Positions 47,655 to 58,568 are shown, counted from the first letter of the stretch. The stretch: DNA of 64,000 nucleotides from Ascochyta rabiei (GCF_004011695.2 NC_082418.1:868001-932000), one strand, 5' to 3'. Made by a program: numbers and translations. The notes: generated by a model not told the origin, from the sequence alone.

Positions 47655-49793
47655 TCAACCCCATACGTCAGCTTTCCACTTTCCTCTCTTCTTGAGACTG
47701 TCCGCCCATGCTTTGACCTCGCTCTCACCCACGCCCTTTGCCTTGCTTACGGCGTCTTCCAGTTTCATGTCGACCTCGCGCGCCATACTTGCCTTGCCGC
47801 AAATGTACATATTTGCACCGGCATCGAGAAGCTCCAGGACTTCGCTAGCGTGCTCACCAACGCGGTCTTGCACGTACGTCTTCGGCCCGTCCCTGGAGAA
47901 CGCAGTGATGATCTTGAGCTTGTCACCCAATTCACCCTGAATCTTGTCAATCTCTTCGCGATAGATGAAGTCATCCTTGTTGCGGCAGCCAAAGAATAAA
48001 AGAATCTTGCCAGCCGGCTTGCCGATTGCATGCAGTTTTGCGCGTTCTTGCAAGAAGGCTCGGAAAGGTGCGAAACCAGTGCCTGCACTAATGAGGACCA
48101 GTGGTGTCGAGGACGTGATGGGCAGCTTGAACTTGGATTTGCGCACATGGGCCAGAATCTTCGATCCTTGCAGACCCTGACCTTCGCTCATTCGCTGGTA
48201 CGACGGTGTGGGGACGGAGGCGTTGGAGGCAACGTTGGACGCGGACAACAGATAGTTCGACGTCAGACCGTGGATTGTGCATGTCGATTCATCACCAATA
48301 CTCTTGTTGACGACTAGAGCAGTCACAGCGATGCGGCGAGGAGCGATGACGGAGCTGGATGAGATGGAGTAGTAACGCGGCTGCAGTGACAGCAGGCTCT
48401 CCATGACAAATTCAAAAGGCAGCGATGTCCATGGCACACTGGGGCTGGCAAGCTGTAGAAGCCGAGCAAGCGTGATATGCGAACCTGAGATAAGCTGCTC
48501 GTAACACTCACGCTTCTGTCCAAGCTCGAGCAAAAGTGCCTTCGCTTCGGGCGTCGGTGCGAATTGAGCAATCTCTTGCACTGTCTTGCGTGCAACTGGA
48601 GCACAAATCTCAAGATGGTGCCGGAATGCAGTTTCAAGCGTGGTTGGCGAAGGAATCTTTGGCCTCACAGACTCGTTGTCACTCGTGACGCTAAAGCGCT
48701 CGTTCCTTCTTGCCTGTGCTCCAAGTGCGCCCAGAAGTCGCTCAATCTCCTCCTCTGGATTGCATGGCCAAATGCCAATGTGGTCTCCAGTCTTGTATAC
48801 AATGTCATGATTTCCAAGGTCGAGCTCCATGTGTATGCAGTTTCGGTCACCGCCAGCGAATAACTCGTGGGCGCTCTTGATGGTCAAGGGAACAATGCCG
48901 GACTGTGTCGAAGTCTGCTGATGAATCAACGATGTGGCAGGACTCGAGTCTTTGTCGCTGTTCGTCTCGCCGCTGAATTTGATCTCAATCGTTGGCTGAT
49001 ACTCCACGGTCTTCTGTTCAAAGCCAAGCTGGCGGAACAATGCGAAGAGATCGTCCTTCCAAGCCTGGAAGTCTTCTTCTGTGCCGCCGTTGGCATCATC
49101 AGCTTTTTGGCGGGGCATGAGAGTGGTGGCACCGGCATTGTCGAGTGCGTCGGCAACAACGTCGAGTACTCGATTGTAGTACTTGTAGTTGCTGTTTCCG
49201 AGACCGAACGCGAGGTATCGCAAGTTTTCAACTCTGGTCTTCTTGTCTTTCACTTGCTTGATCCAATCCCATAGTCCAGCAGTGTTGTCGCTAGGGTCGC
49301 CCTCGCCGTACGTGCTGAGGATGAAGATCGCAAAGTGTGTCGATTCGATTTTAGAGATGCTTTCCGCGTCATAGTCTGAGATATCCGCTACCAGGGCATG
49401 TATACCAAAGTATGATAAGCATTCGCGCCCAAGGGTCTCCGCGAATCGTTCAGAGGTACCAGACTGAGAGCCCCAGAAAATAACGCATTGGTAGTCACCT
49501 TCTACCAGCTTCTGAGCGATATCTCGAGTCACAGCAGCTCTGCCGCTTGATGCACCGTCCGCTAGTTGTGGCTTTTCGAACCAGATACCGTGATGAGGAT
49601 CAGGCTTGTCCCAGACACGGCCATGTGTGAGGTAGCCGAGGGCCGAGAGAAGAAATAGAAGAATAGCAACACCATCTGCGGTGCTGGATGGCTTGGCACT
49701 TTGTACTGCTGGCGAAGCAAGCAGTGACTGAAGAAGCGGATTCAGCTTCGTCTGTAGATCCGAGAGGTCGACTGGGAAGCTGAGAGACTCCAT
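47655..49793 (-). CDS. NADPH-cytochrome P450 reductase
   Basis: Seen: one uninterrupted frame of 712 residues. An N-terminal membrane anchor (ADGVAILLFLLSALGYLTHG) is followed by the FMN domain (VIFWGSQSGTSERFAETLGR, LSTYGEGDPSDNTAGLWDWI, FGLGNSNYKYYNRVLDVVAD). The FAD domain includes TGDHIGIWPCNPEEEIERLL and RYYSISSSS. The NADPH domain includes ISAGTGFAPFRAFLQERAKL and FFGCRNKDDFIYREEI, and the protein ends DVWG with the usual C-terminal Trp. Known of the family: it passes electrons from NADPH through FAD and FMN to microsomal P450s. Divergence from the canonical fungal N-terminus suggests a second, cluster- or pathway-associated reductase rather than the housekeeping copy; that is inference. 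It shares a 519 bp divergent promoter with a P450. Confidence 0.95.
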   Translation of the reverse strand: MESLSFPVDLSDLQTKLNPLLQSLLASPAVQSAKPSSTADGVAILLFLLSALGYLTHGRVWDKPDPHHGIWFEKPQLADGASSGRAAVTRDIAQKLVEGDYQCVIFWGSQSGTSERFAETLGRECLSYFGIHALVADISDYDAESISKIESTHFAIFILSTYGEGDPSDNTAGLWDWIKQVKDKKTRVENLRYLAFGLGNSNYKYYNRVLDVVADALDNAGATTLMPRQKADDANGGTEEDFQAWKDDLFALFRQLGFEQKTVEYQPTIEIKFSGETNSDKDSSPATSLIHQQTSTQSGIVPLTIKSAHELFAGGDRNCIHMELDLGNHDIVYKTGDHIGIWPCNPEEEIERLLGALGAQARRNERFSVTSDNESVRPKIPSPTTLETAFRHHLEICAPVARKTVQEIAQFAPTPEAKALLLELGQKRECYEQLISGSHITLARLLQLASPSVPWTSLPFEFVMESLLSLQPRYYSISSSSVIAPRRIAVTALVVNKSIGDESTCTIHGLTSNYLLSASNVASNASVPTPSYQRMSEGQGLQGSKILAHVRKSKFKLPITSSTPLVLISAGTGFAPFRAFLQERAKLHAIGKPAGKILLFFGCRNKDDFIYREEIDKIQGELGDKLKIITAFSRDGPKTYVQDRVGEHASEVLELLDAGANMYICGKASMAREVDMKLEDAVSKAKGVGESEVKAWADSLKKRGKWKADVWG

Positions 49794-50312
49794 GATGGAC
49801 AGTAGTAAAACAACGCTCGGTATGCTTCACAAGGCCGCATCCATTGCTCGTACTTGAACTTTTTGTGTTACAACTCTGAGGCTTGAGGACCCTGAGAAGT
49901 TAGCTCGGACACTGAATGGGGAGAACTTCCAACTCTGACGTACTATCTACTCCTGTCAAAGAATCTGCCGGCAAGTTCTTTACGTGCCATCTAGTGCTTG
50001 GCTCTTGTTGATCTCGTGCTAACTGTGATAGACTGGGCCCACATTAGCCCCGACTTTTAGCACTTACCCCACGTCCACCCCGCACTTGCACTGCCAGATA
50101 TGCATATCATCCGCTCCAGTAAGCCACGTTCGATCTGGTAAAGTTCTCCGTACACTTCTGTTTCGAATGCCCGCTCCACTTCGTTGCAGCCCGCCAGTTG
50201 GCAACGAGAATGTCTTATGGAACACTTAAGGGTTTGTCGGTCTCCTTTGAGATTTACATCGATCAAGTGTTCTGAGCTTCTCAAAGTACACTGCCTCAAC
50301 TTGAGCCGCATT
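49794..50312. promoter_or_regulatory. Bidirectional promoter between P450 reductase and P450
   Basis: 519 bp between start codons; no gene. Sharing of this region suggests coordinate expression of the redox partners. No regulator site could be assigned by eye with confidence. Confidence 0.6.
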
Positions 50313-51993
50313 ATGTCGACTTCTATCCTCTCCAGTCCCTACGCTGCCGCGCTAGGTGCCTGCGTTTTCTTTTATTTCATCGTATACCCAGTTGTGACTT
50401 ACTTCCGCGATGTCAATGGTCTGTGCCCCTTTTCACCCCGCTCATCCATGTCTCGGTAGATCGTTGCCTGATTTCAGTTGCGGTTTGATACTTACCCAAT
50501 CAGGTCTTCGTCGTTATCCCGGCTTCCACCCTCTTGCTGGATTTTCCAATATCCCTTTCATGATCCTCGCCCACACCGGCGCTCGATCTGTTTACCTCGA
50601 GAAGTTGCACCGAAAGTATCCGGTACTTCGGACAGGTCCGAACTCGTTGTCGTATGGCGACCTGCGTGCCATCAAAGACATCTACGGCCACAACACACCT
50701 TGCACGAAGGACGGCGCTTACGTGGTCACCGCCGGATCCCACTACCATCTCGCCGATGTTGTCGACAAGCATGACCACGCCCGCAAGCGTAAGACACTCA
50801 GCTCTGCGTATGCAATCAAGAACTTGGAGGGCTGGGAACACAAGGTCGCCGACAAGACACAAAGATTGATCAAGCACATTGACACATGCTGCACTGCGCC
50901 TCTGGCTCCTGGTACATTGCCCAAGCCCGAGGATATTAACCTTGACTACCGTAAATGGACCAACTTCTTCACCCTTGATGCCATCGCCGATATTGGCCTC
51001 TCGGAGAAACTTGGATTCCTTGACCAGGGAACCAGTATGGTAACAGGACGCAAAACCGATGGCACGACATACCAGTGCGATCTTCGACCTGCTCTTTACC
51101 AGACTGCTCGCAAGCAGTCCCTTCTGCTCTGGCCTTACCAGTGGTATTCGACCATCAACAAGCTCGTCGATATCCTGCCATTCTATCGCCGCATGGCAAA
51201 CTACTCGAAAGAGTGGGATGGCATTCCCAACGAGTTGGCGCACAGACGCCTGCAACGCTACCGTGCTGGCGAGAAGTCTGATGATTTCTTCCAGGCTCTC
51301 ATGGAGGACAAGAACGGATCACCGAACAACCTTGAATGGGGTGAGATCGTTGCCGAGGTCAGCATCATGATGAACGCCGGCTCAGCAACCACTGCCATCG
51401 CCATCGCCAACGCGACTTTGCAGTTGATCAAGCACCCAGAATGCATGAAGAAAGTGAGGGAGGAGATTGATGCCGCGCTCGAAGACAACGAGGATGTCGA
51501 TGAGACAGGTGTGATTGCGTACGATACCGTCAAGCATTTGCCTTACCTGCGCGCTTGCCTTGATGAATCACTTCGGCTCTTCACACCCACGCCTCATGGT
51601 CTTCCGCGTGAGACACCTGCGGACGGTGCAAATATTCTCGGTGACTACATCCCAGGAGGTGTGACTGTCGCGATGTCGGCCCATGTTGCACACAGACAAG
51701 AGTCAGTCTTCCCGCAAGCTGATCAGTACATTCCAGAACGATGGCTCGGCGAGCAGGGCAAAGCGCTGCAACCTTACTTTCTCTCTTTCTCGGCTGGTGC
51801 GCGTGGATGCATCGGCCGCAACATCTCTTACCTAGAACAGACCGTAGTGTTGGCGAGTCTGCTGCGGAGGTACGAGTTTGCGTTGAAAACCCCTGATTGG
51901 GACATTGAGCGACTAGAGACGATGAACTGGATCCTAGGTGAGATGCCAGTCAAGGTCTGGAGAAGGGAACGAAAATCAGCGTTGAGCGGCTAG
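50313..51993 (+). CDS. Cytochrome P450 monooxygenase (benzoate-4-monooxygenase-like)
   Basis: Seen: exons 50313-50418 and 50504-51993, 531 residues. Exon 1 encodes a membrane anchor (YAAALGACVFFYFIVYPVVT). P450 landmarks in order: an unusual hinge RRYPGFHPLAG; I-helix IMMNAGSATTAIAIANATLQ; K-helix ExxR in CLDESLRLF; PERW in YIPERWLGEQ; heme-binding FSAGARGCIGRN. Known of the family: heme-thiolate monooxygenases of the ER, fed by NADPH-P450 reductase, which here is the divergent neighbour. The acidic residue usual in the I-helix (AGxD/ET) is replaced by Ala (codon GCA at 51385-51387). The resemblance to benzoate-4-monooxygenase-annotated fungal P450s is from memory; the natural substrate is unknown. 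A Zn2Cys6 regulator follows 300 bp downstream on the same strand. Confidence 0.93.
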
Positions 51994-52292
51994 CCGAAAC
52001 ACGTCTGCCTCGTCTTATTTAGCGTCTGTTTGTTGCACTTGCATCTTCCGCTCAGCATTTTTGCAGGACACATGTTGAGACGAATCAATGAATTGTTATT
52101 ACTTCCTCCAGATTGCATTGCGACTTTGTGTGATGAGAGCCCAGACGCTAGCCCACAGAGGCTAATTGCCCCCCGCAATTCATCTCTCGATACAACCCGA
52201 AAGTTCCGAGCTCCAATCACGACATTTGATATTTGGCACTCGACTCTCCACAAGCTCCTGCGACTGCTGTTCGGACACAATACACTAGACGC

Positions 52293-54394
52293 ATGTCACA
52301 GCTGGCACAGGAGCAACAGCAGCCTGCAACTCCCGCAGGGCTTGCTTCGGAGCAGCCTCCATCTGCGCCCCGACCAGCAAGGTCCAAAAACGGCTGCAAT
52401 GCTTGCAGGTAGTCGATCGGTTTGCTTTGTGTTAACCTGTGCTGATTCTTATGGAGAAGGAGAAAGGTCCGCTGCAACGAACGACGGCCCAGATGTGGCC
52501 ATTGTGAGAGACTGAATCTCGACTGCACATGGAATCGACCTGATTCAGTACGTAGCGGCAGTATTCAATCGACACAGTCGTTTGTTGTTACTACACCCCA
52601 ATCGGCTTCTCACCAACTCTATAATTCCAACGTGACGCCCTTAGAGGGGTTTGGGATGGGCGGAAATACCTTCTTCGATTTCTCTGGGCCTCTCGGGTAT
52701 GGGGCATGGGATGAGGCTATGCTTCTCAGCCCCAATTCATGGCCTACAGATCCTACAATAGCTGCAGCTACTTCACACTTGGAGACTGTCCCACAACCTA
52801 TCTACCACCTACCACTCGGCCACCAATCGTCAGGTCCGCTTGTGGCCCCCGCCCCATCAACACCTCAGATAGGCTTCCATGCATCGACAGGGCAGGGAGA
52901 TGTGCAGCAACCTGACCCAGCATCGACTTCGCCCTTCTCTCATGAGGATACATTGAGTGGAGCCACTGATGACGACTTGCTTGTGCAAAAATTCTTACAA
53001 ATGCTCATGCCACCTATCCTGACGCCAGTAGAGATTGGTGCGTTGGAAAACCCGGCTTGGTTTCATTTTGTCGTTGAAGCTGACTCCATGTTAGGTCCAA
53101 AGTGGGCATCTACACGGGCCTTCTTCGAGGCAATGGCATCAGAAGCTCCTGTTGTTCGAAGTGCAATTGTGGCTTTCGCAGCTATGCAGATGCAACGGAG
53201 CGGACTTGGTGGCGAAGCTACGAAACCTGATTGGAGACCGCTGTACGATGCTGCTGCCAGACACTTGTCGAATGCTCTTGCAAAAAGGCGGAAAGAAGGA
53301 GGTAGCGAGACGCCAAAGAGTGAGCTGAAGCACATCCTGGCATCACTCTTCCTGTTGACATATACTGACGTGAGATGCCTTTATCTTTGGTTGCTGCAGA
53401 AGGCTGGATGCTAATAATGGCTGCAGCTACTTGCAGAAACTCTTCCCAGAGCGCATGCAAACTTACGTGAAGCTTATACGCTTATACAAAGCACAAACAA
53501 TACGAACTTCACTGTTCCAGAAAAGCGGCTGATCTCCTGGCTGCGTCTGCTAGATGCACGAGCAGTGTCCACTAATGGTGGCGAAGGACTCTTCCTTGCC
53601 GATACAGACGAATCTCTATTCGATGCCTCACCAGCTCCAAATACAACTGCAGACCCCGAAACACAGGATACCGAGATCGAAGAAATACTGTTCGATGTGC
53701 TGTATCACCCCGGGGTCGTGTTTTATCAGAAAGTACAGTCCTTTGTCGGGCGCATCACACGCATTGGTGAAGTTTACCCAACCAAAAAAGACTTTTGAGA
53801 AGATGCTCGAACTAACAAGTCCCAGATCCATGGCATCGCAGCCGCGGCACGGTTCAGGATGAAACTGAAGTCATGGCACTGGCAGCACAAATTTGCAGAG
53901 ATCTCCACGCTCTCTACGGACAACGACCAGCTCTTATGGACCATGCAGTCGCAGGCAACCTGACCGAGAAACACCTTGCACAAAATCTAGCTGTTCCACT
54001 CACGAGGAGTTTTCGCACATATCTCGCAAATTATTATGCTTCGTTCATACACTTACACCGTGTGGCGTATGTACAATATCCAAAGACGAAAGACGTCACT
54101 GTGGCCATCGCCAACATCAAGCGCCTCTCACATCTCATGGCGCAAACCGACGAGTCACTACCAGTAAATTTGCTATGGCCGCTTATGATCTGGGCAGCAG
54201 AAGAAGAGAATGTGGACGAACGCCGATGGATTCTTGAGTCCATCAGAGGTCTCGAGAGCATTGCATCTAATGCAAAAGCCACTGGGGACCTCCTTGAGGA
54301 AGTGATTCGACGGCAAGACGAAGAAAAACGAAGGGTTGACATACGGAGTGTCAGCCAAGAATACTTTGCGAGCCATCATTTTGCGATTGTTTGA
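52293..54394 (+). CDS. Zn2Cys6 transcription factor 1
   Basis: Seen: exons 52293-52408, 52457-53369, 53427-53766 and 53826-54394; 645 residues. The zinc cluster KNGCNACRRRKVRCNERRPR, then CGHCERLNLDC, spans the first intron; the CX2CX6C spacing decides the acceptor at 52456 over one 3 bp later. The middle and C-terminus (FFEAMASEAPVVRSAIVAFA, WHRSRGTVQDETEVMALAAQ, LANYYASFIHLHRVAYVQYP) match the fungal-specific regulatory domain of the Fungal_trans_2 type. Known of the family: nuclear DNA-binding regulators, often of nearby metabolic genes. It sits directly downstream of the P450 in the same direction, so it is a candidate regulator of the P450/reductase pair (inference). The third intron donor (GTGAAG at 53767) was chosen because it restores the DPWHRSRGT block. 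Confidence 0.9.
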
Positions 54395-54409
54395 GTACGA
54401 ACTACTGAT

Positions 54410-56478
54410 TCAAGCCGACCATTGCTCCCTTAAATCTGCTATGACCTTGTCGGTCCTCCATCCTATCCTTCTCTGCAAGCTTTTCAAGTATTCTACACAA
54501 GCTTCCTGCTCTGCGGGGTCGACGATATACGCACCACATGCGCTCAGTATGTGGCTGCCTTGGAACATGGCATTGCCGCAATGCTCGTTACTTATACCGT
54601 AACCGATCGTTATGCGTATGTGTTTCCGTATCGAAGAATCTGTTGCCTTACGTGCCCTTACCCCCGCAAGCCCGACCAGCGATGCGTTGGGAGAGTAAAT
54701 AGTGAGAATGATCTTGCACAAATGGTAATACTGCAAGCCTATAGCGACCACACCCTGGGTGCAGGGAAGGTCAGGCCAGCTTCCATTGTACTTCTCCCCG
54801 GCATTAGGCTCGACATGGAGCGCAGTAAATGTCCATGGCTTGGTGCGTTCCCACTCATCAATCTCAGCATGCAGCTCAGACCACTTCTCCTTGGTCAGGC
54901 TGTTGGTGTTGGCTTCGCCGCTCTCCTCGAATATGCTCTGGAGGATCGTTGCGAAAAGGAAAATGGCTCGGTTCGTCCAAGCCTCGTCATCGAACTCCCG
55001 AAACACTGACGAGTGGCGGTAGTTCTCAAGGCTCAAATTCAATGGCTGCTGCGATGTCAGAGACACATAGATGTGCTGTCGAAGCGACACCCAACTTGCT
55101 GATTCTCGAAGGCCGCCATCTGCTGCAAAGGATGATATGCTGTTTAGTATTCGGGCCGTGCCAAAGTGGTGGCACTGCTCGTCTGCGTCGCCCATCTCTT
55201 CATGCAATCGCAACAGGATCACGGCGACGAGAAAGTTCTCATCCCAGTGAGCAAGAGGGTCTTCTAATGCTACAATGAGCGCGTTCAAACACTGGTCAAC
55301 CCACAGTTGAGAGTGGTCTTCTTTCTCCTTCCCCATCAACCATAAATGTCGAGCTGCTAATCCAAGAATACCATGTAGGATGACTGGGAAATGTGCTGCG
55401 CGCTTCGGCACTTCTTTCGCAAAGTGGCAGCGTGGATCACATACGTCTATCCAGCTTGTACAGTGGATAATGTAGTGGTGGAAGAGCCGAGCTTCATAAG
55501 CATTGTTCACTGGCCACTTCGGTGTTAAAGACGACGAAGGACTTTGGACGAAGGTTGTGGAGTTGTAGGGCGAGATATTGTGAACTGAGTCGAGGGGACT
55601 TTTCTTGAAGACCTGTGGCGAAGAAGGCGTCCGAGGATTCGAATCGGGACTGTTGTGCCAGTTGGTTGTCTTTTGCAAGGCATTGGGTAGCGAGTCGTTT
55701 CTTCCAAGGTGTGATGCCTGATAGTCGACTGGAGAGATGTCGTCCAGGGTGACTGTCCGGCTCAACACATCATGAATGGAGGGCAGGCCATCGGCTTCGC
55801 TAAACACAGGTACGGAGATGCTCGAAAACGGGGAATGATCGTTGTACGACAAAAGCAGGTCCGTCGAAACGGCATCTTGATCGAACGTACTGTCCCTGTT
55901 CCCTTGGTCTCTTTGGCTGTCACTGGATTCATCTGAGGCAGTCTCAGGTGGGGCCTCGACTTGGGTTTGTATTTCGAGTGGTTCCACCTCATCGTCGCCA
56001 TCTGTGTTGGGTGCAAAAAAGTGTACTATCAACAGAACATGTCAGCTCAGCTTATCCGCCTTGTTGGGAAGCGCGAACTTTCATTCATTCATTGCAGATC
56101 AACCGGGCCAGTACGACTTACGCAATCTGGGTATCTCAACCCATGTCTGGCCAGCGCCAAACTCTAGGCTCTGCTCAGCAGAACCAATGTCCTCGCCAGC
56201 GTTGAACTTTACCGCCTTGACAGGTCGGAAGCGAAAGGCATTACCCCTGATGCAGGGTCTCTTCCGTTCTGTGCAGTACTTGCATTTCTCGGTATCGCGC
56301 AGCTTGACGCCTAAACAGGACGGGGGTTAGCACGGTCGTTGCGCCCACGTCTGTTTCACAATATTGCGCCTTACATTTGATGTGACGTTCCCGGCATGCC
56401 TTACTGTACGCAGATGTTCAGTCGTACGTCATATATGGAGGTGGACGGGATAACCTACCACCCGCTTCGTTGTCGCAT
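54410..56478 (-). CDS. Zn2Cys6 transcription factor 2
   Basis: Seen: exons 56478-56459 (20 nt), 56403-56375 (29 nt), 56310-56122 and 56025-54410; 617 residues. The zinc cluster begins at residue 7, MRQRSGCKACRERHIKC, and continues VKLRDTEKCKYCTERKRPC (CX2CX6CX8CX2CX6C). It is split over three exons, two of them tiny, and comes together only when all three introns are removed. The rest carries an acidic Ser/Pro linker and an alpha-helical regulatory region (LFHHYIIHCTSWIDVCDPRC, HFPVILHGILGLAARHLWLM, GLQYYHLCKIILTIYSP) of the Fungal_trans_2 type. Target genes are unknown. Its stop codon is 15 bp from the stop of transcription factor 1, so the two 3' UTRs must overlap. Confidence 0.9.
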
Positions 56479-57460
56479 CTCCTTGATTTTGCGATGATCC
56501 AGGAAGGCGATCTGAGTACCGTGGCCGGTGGAGTGAGAATTGACAAAATTGCCAGATTTGAAACCGGGAAATGGCTCCCGTTTTGTTCGGGCTCGAAGCG
56601 ACAGGACTTGACGCGCTTACCCCGCAACTTGCCCCAGACTTTCCTGGAGCCGCAGGCCGCCAAGGTGTGGGTATGAGCGTGGGTTAGGCGGAAAGACACG
56701 GGTAGTAGCAGGCGTCGTTTGAGAATTGTTTGGGCGTTGCTCCAGTCATGGCAAAGCGGCACGCACTACCCAGTAGGTTCCAAGTGATCACCCTTGGCAG
56801 GCTGAGGAGGCCGATGCTGTTTCCGCAGTGCAGTGAGCCTCAAAGTCGTATCTTCGACGTCGATTCTGGTAGACACGTGCCTGGAGCATGGTGTAACAGC
56901 CATCAACCAATTTCCAAACTGCCAACATGTAGTCTAGAGTGTGATTGAACCATTCAACAACCTGACATTGCGCGTCCTGGTAACCTCGGGCAACTTCGCC
57001 CTTTGACCCGCAGCAACCTGCAATGCGACTTGGCGCATGACGCTCGACCGTGGATTCGTGTATTTGACCAACTCTCTCCCACGCGCGAAACCCTCCCCCG
57101 AAGCTACCAAAACTTCCTCCGAATATACATTCGCCAACCGTTGCACCCAAAGTACGAAACCACCCACCTACCGTTCCGCTTGCTTCCAACAACCAGTTCA
57201 ACAACAATCCCGCGCCCCGCTGTAGTTGCCAACTTGTCCTTGTTAGGGATCCGTTTGCCAATAAGAAGAGATGGCTCTGAGCTTCGTGAGGTTGCAAAAA
57301 CCTCCTCCGAGCACCGCAGAAAACTCTATAACCCAGCGCACAAATAACATAAAACCGATGATTCAATATATTCTCTCTTTCTCTATTTGTCCCCTCCTGT
57401 CTAAGTCACTCCCTCTCTGAATCCTGCATTTCTGCTCTCTTCAAATCTCTGCATACCACA
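56479..57460. other. Divergent region between transcription factor 2 and the dehydrogenase pseudogene
   Basis: About 980 bp. A 192-codon minus-strand open frame (56788-57366) has no recognisable domain and was rejected. A CT-rich stretch at 57368-57440 just before the pseudogene ATG looks like a former promoter/5' UTR. Confidence 0.5.
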
Positions 57461-58568
57461 ATGGCACCCCACAAGCTTTAAGTCGCAGTCGCAGGCCTCG
57501 GTCGCATGGGTGCTCGTCACGCCCTCAACTTCCTCGACAGCGTACCCCGAGCTGAGCTTGTCGCCGCTTTCTCCCCAGCCAAAGAACTCGAGTGGGCTAA
57601 GACGCACCTTGAGCCCTTCGGCGTCACGCTATACGACGACTATAAGAAGATGCTAGAGCACAACGACCTCGAGGCTGTCTGCATTGGCACAGTAACATCG
57701 GTACATGCCGAGGAGTCCATTCAGGCAATAGACAAGAACCTACACGTGTTATGCGAGAAGCCACTTTCGACCAGCGTGAAGGTCAACCAAGATGTCGTCG
57801 ACCATGCTGCGAAAAAGCCGCATTTGATGGTCATGTCTGGCTTCTCGAGGAGATTTGATGCCAGTTATCGCGACGTAGCAGAGAAGATTGAAGCCGGCAA
57901 GATCGGCCGCCCAACGATTCTGCGCTCACAGACGTGCGACAAGCATGACCCGTCAGGTGCGTTCATCCAAACTCTAGTCATCTTGATCTCAGAGTGCATT
58001 AACTAAAACTCACCAGGCTTCTTCGTCGCCTACGCTGCATGGTCTGGCGGAGTCTTCGTCGATCGATCTCACACTATGGTACTTCGGCTCCTCTGTTGTA
58101 CCCAAGAGCATCTCCGCCTACGGTGTCGTTGCTGCCCAGCCCGGTCTCAAGAAATAAAACGACTATGATAACGCTGTTGGTGCTGTCGAGTTCTGGGACG
58201 GGCGTATCGCACACTACTACGCATCACGCATGATGCCGCACGGACAGGAGGACGTCACCGAGATCATTGGAACGGAGGGCAAGCTCACTGTCAACCTGAA
58301 CCCCCAGAAGAATTTGGTGAATTACTACCACAATGGCGGTATTACAAGGGAGGTGCCGCATGATTACTGGGGAAGGTTTGAACAGGGTTTTGTGGGCGAG
58401 GCGAATGAGTTCACAAAGGCATGTTTGGACAACACGCCTGTGCCGCTGGAGTTCAAGAATGCGGTCAAGGCGGTGCAGATTGGTGCTTGGCTGCAGGAGG
58501 CGCTGGTCAGTGGGAAGCAGCTCAAGTTTGACGAGAGTGGGAAGAGGATTGAGAAGTCGAACTTGTAA
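57461..58568 (+). pseudogene. Gfo/Idh/MocA-family dehydrogenase pseudogene (inositol 2-dehydrogenase-like)
   Basis: Seen: two coding blocks, 57461-57956 and 58017-58568, around a normal 60 bp intron. The Rossmann start is VAVAGLGRMGARHALNF, followed by the family EKP motif (LHVLCEKPLSTSVKVNQD) and VMSGFSRRFDASYRD, then GFFVAYAAWSGGVFVD. After a frame change it resumes DLTLWYFGSSVVPKSISAYG, VEFWDGRIAHYYASRMMPHG, and DYWGRFEQGFVGEANEFTKA to the end. Lesions: TAA at codon 7 (57479-57481); a frameshift at about 58058-58070 where a short segment expected before DLTLW is missing; and TAA at 58155-58157. Known of the family: NAD(P)-dependent oxidation of cyclitols and sugars. A second-best reading (a shorter gene starting at 57506) would lack the dinucleotide-binding strand and still be broken later. 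Confidence 0.88.

Noticed and set aside
56788..57366. 192-codon minus-strand frame upstream of the MocA pseudogene
   Set aside because: Covers the CT-rich promoter side of the pseudogene; composition explained by base bias, no domain.
37706..58568. Repeat-induced point mutation as cause of the broken genes
   Set aside because: The stops and frameshifts are not the C-to-T (CpA to TpA) changes expected, and the genes are not obviously duplicated in the window.
44713..58568. Classic secondary-metabolite cluster
   Set aside because: No polyketide synthase, peptide synthetase, terpene synthase or prenyltransferase is present in the window.
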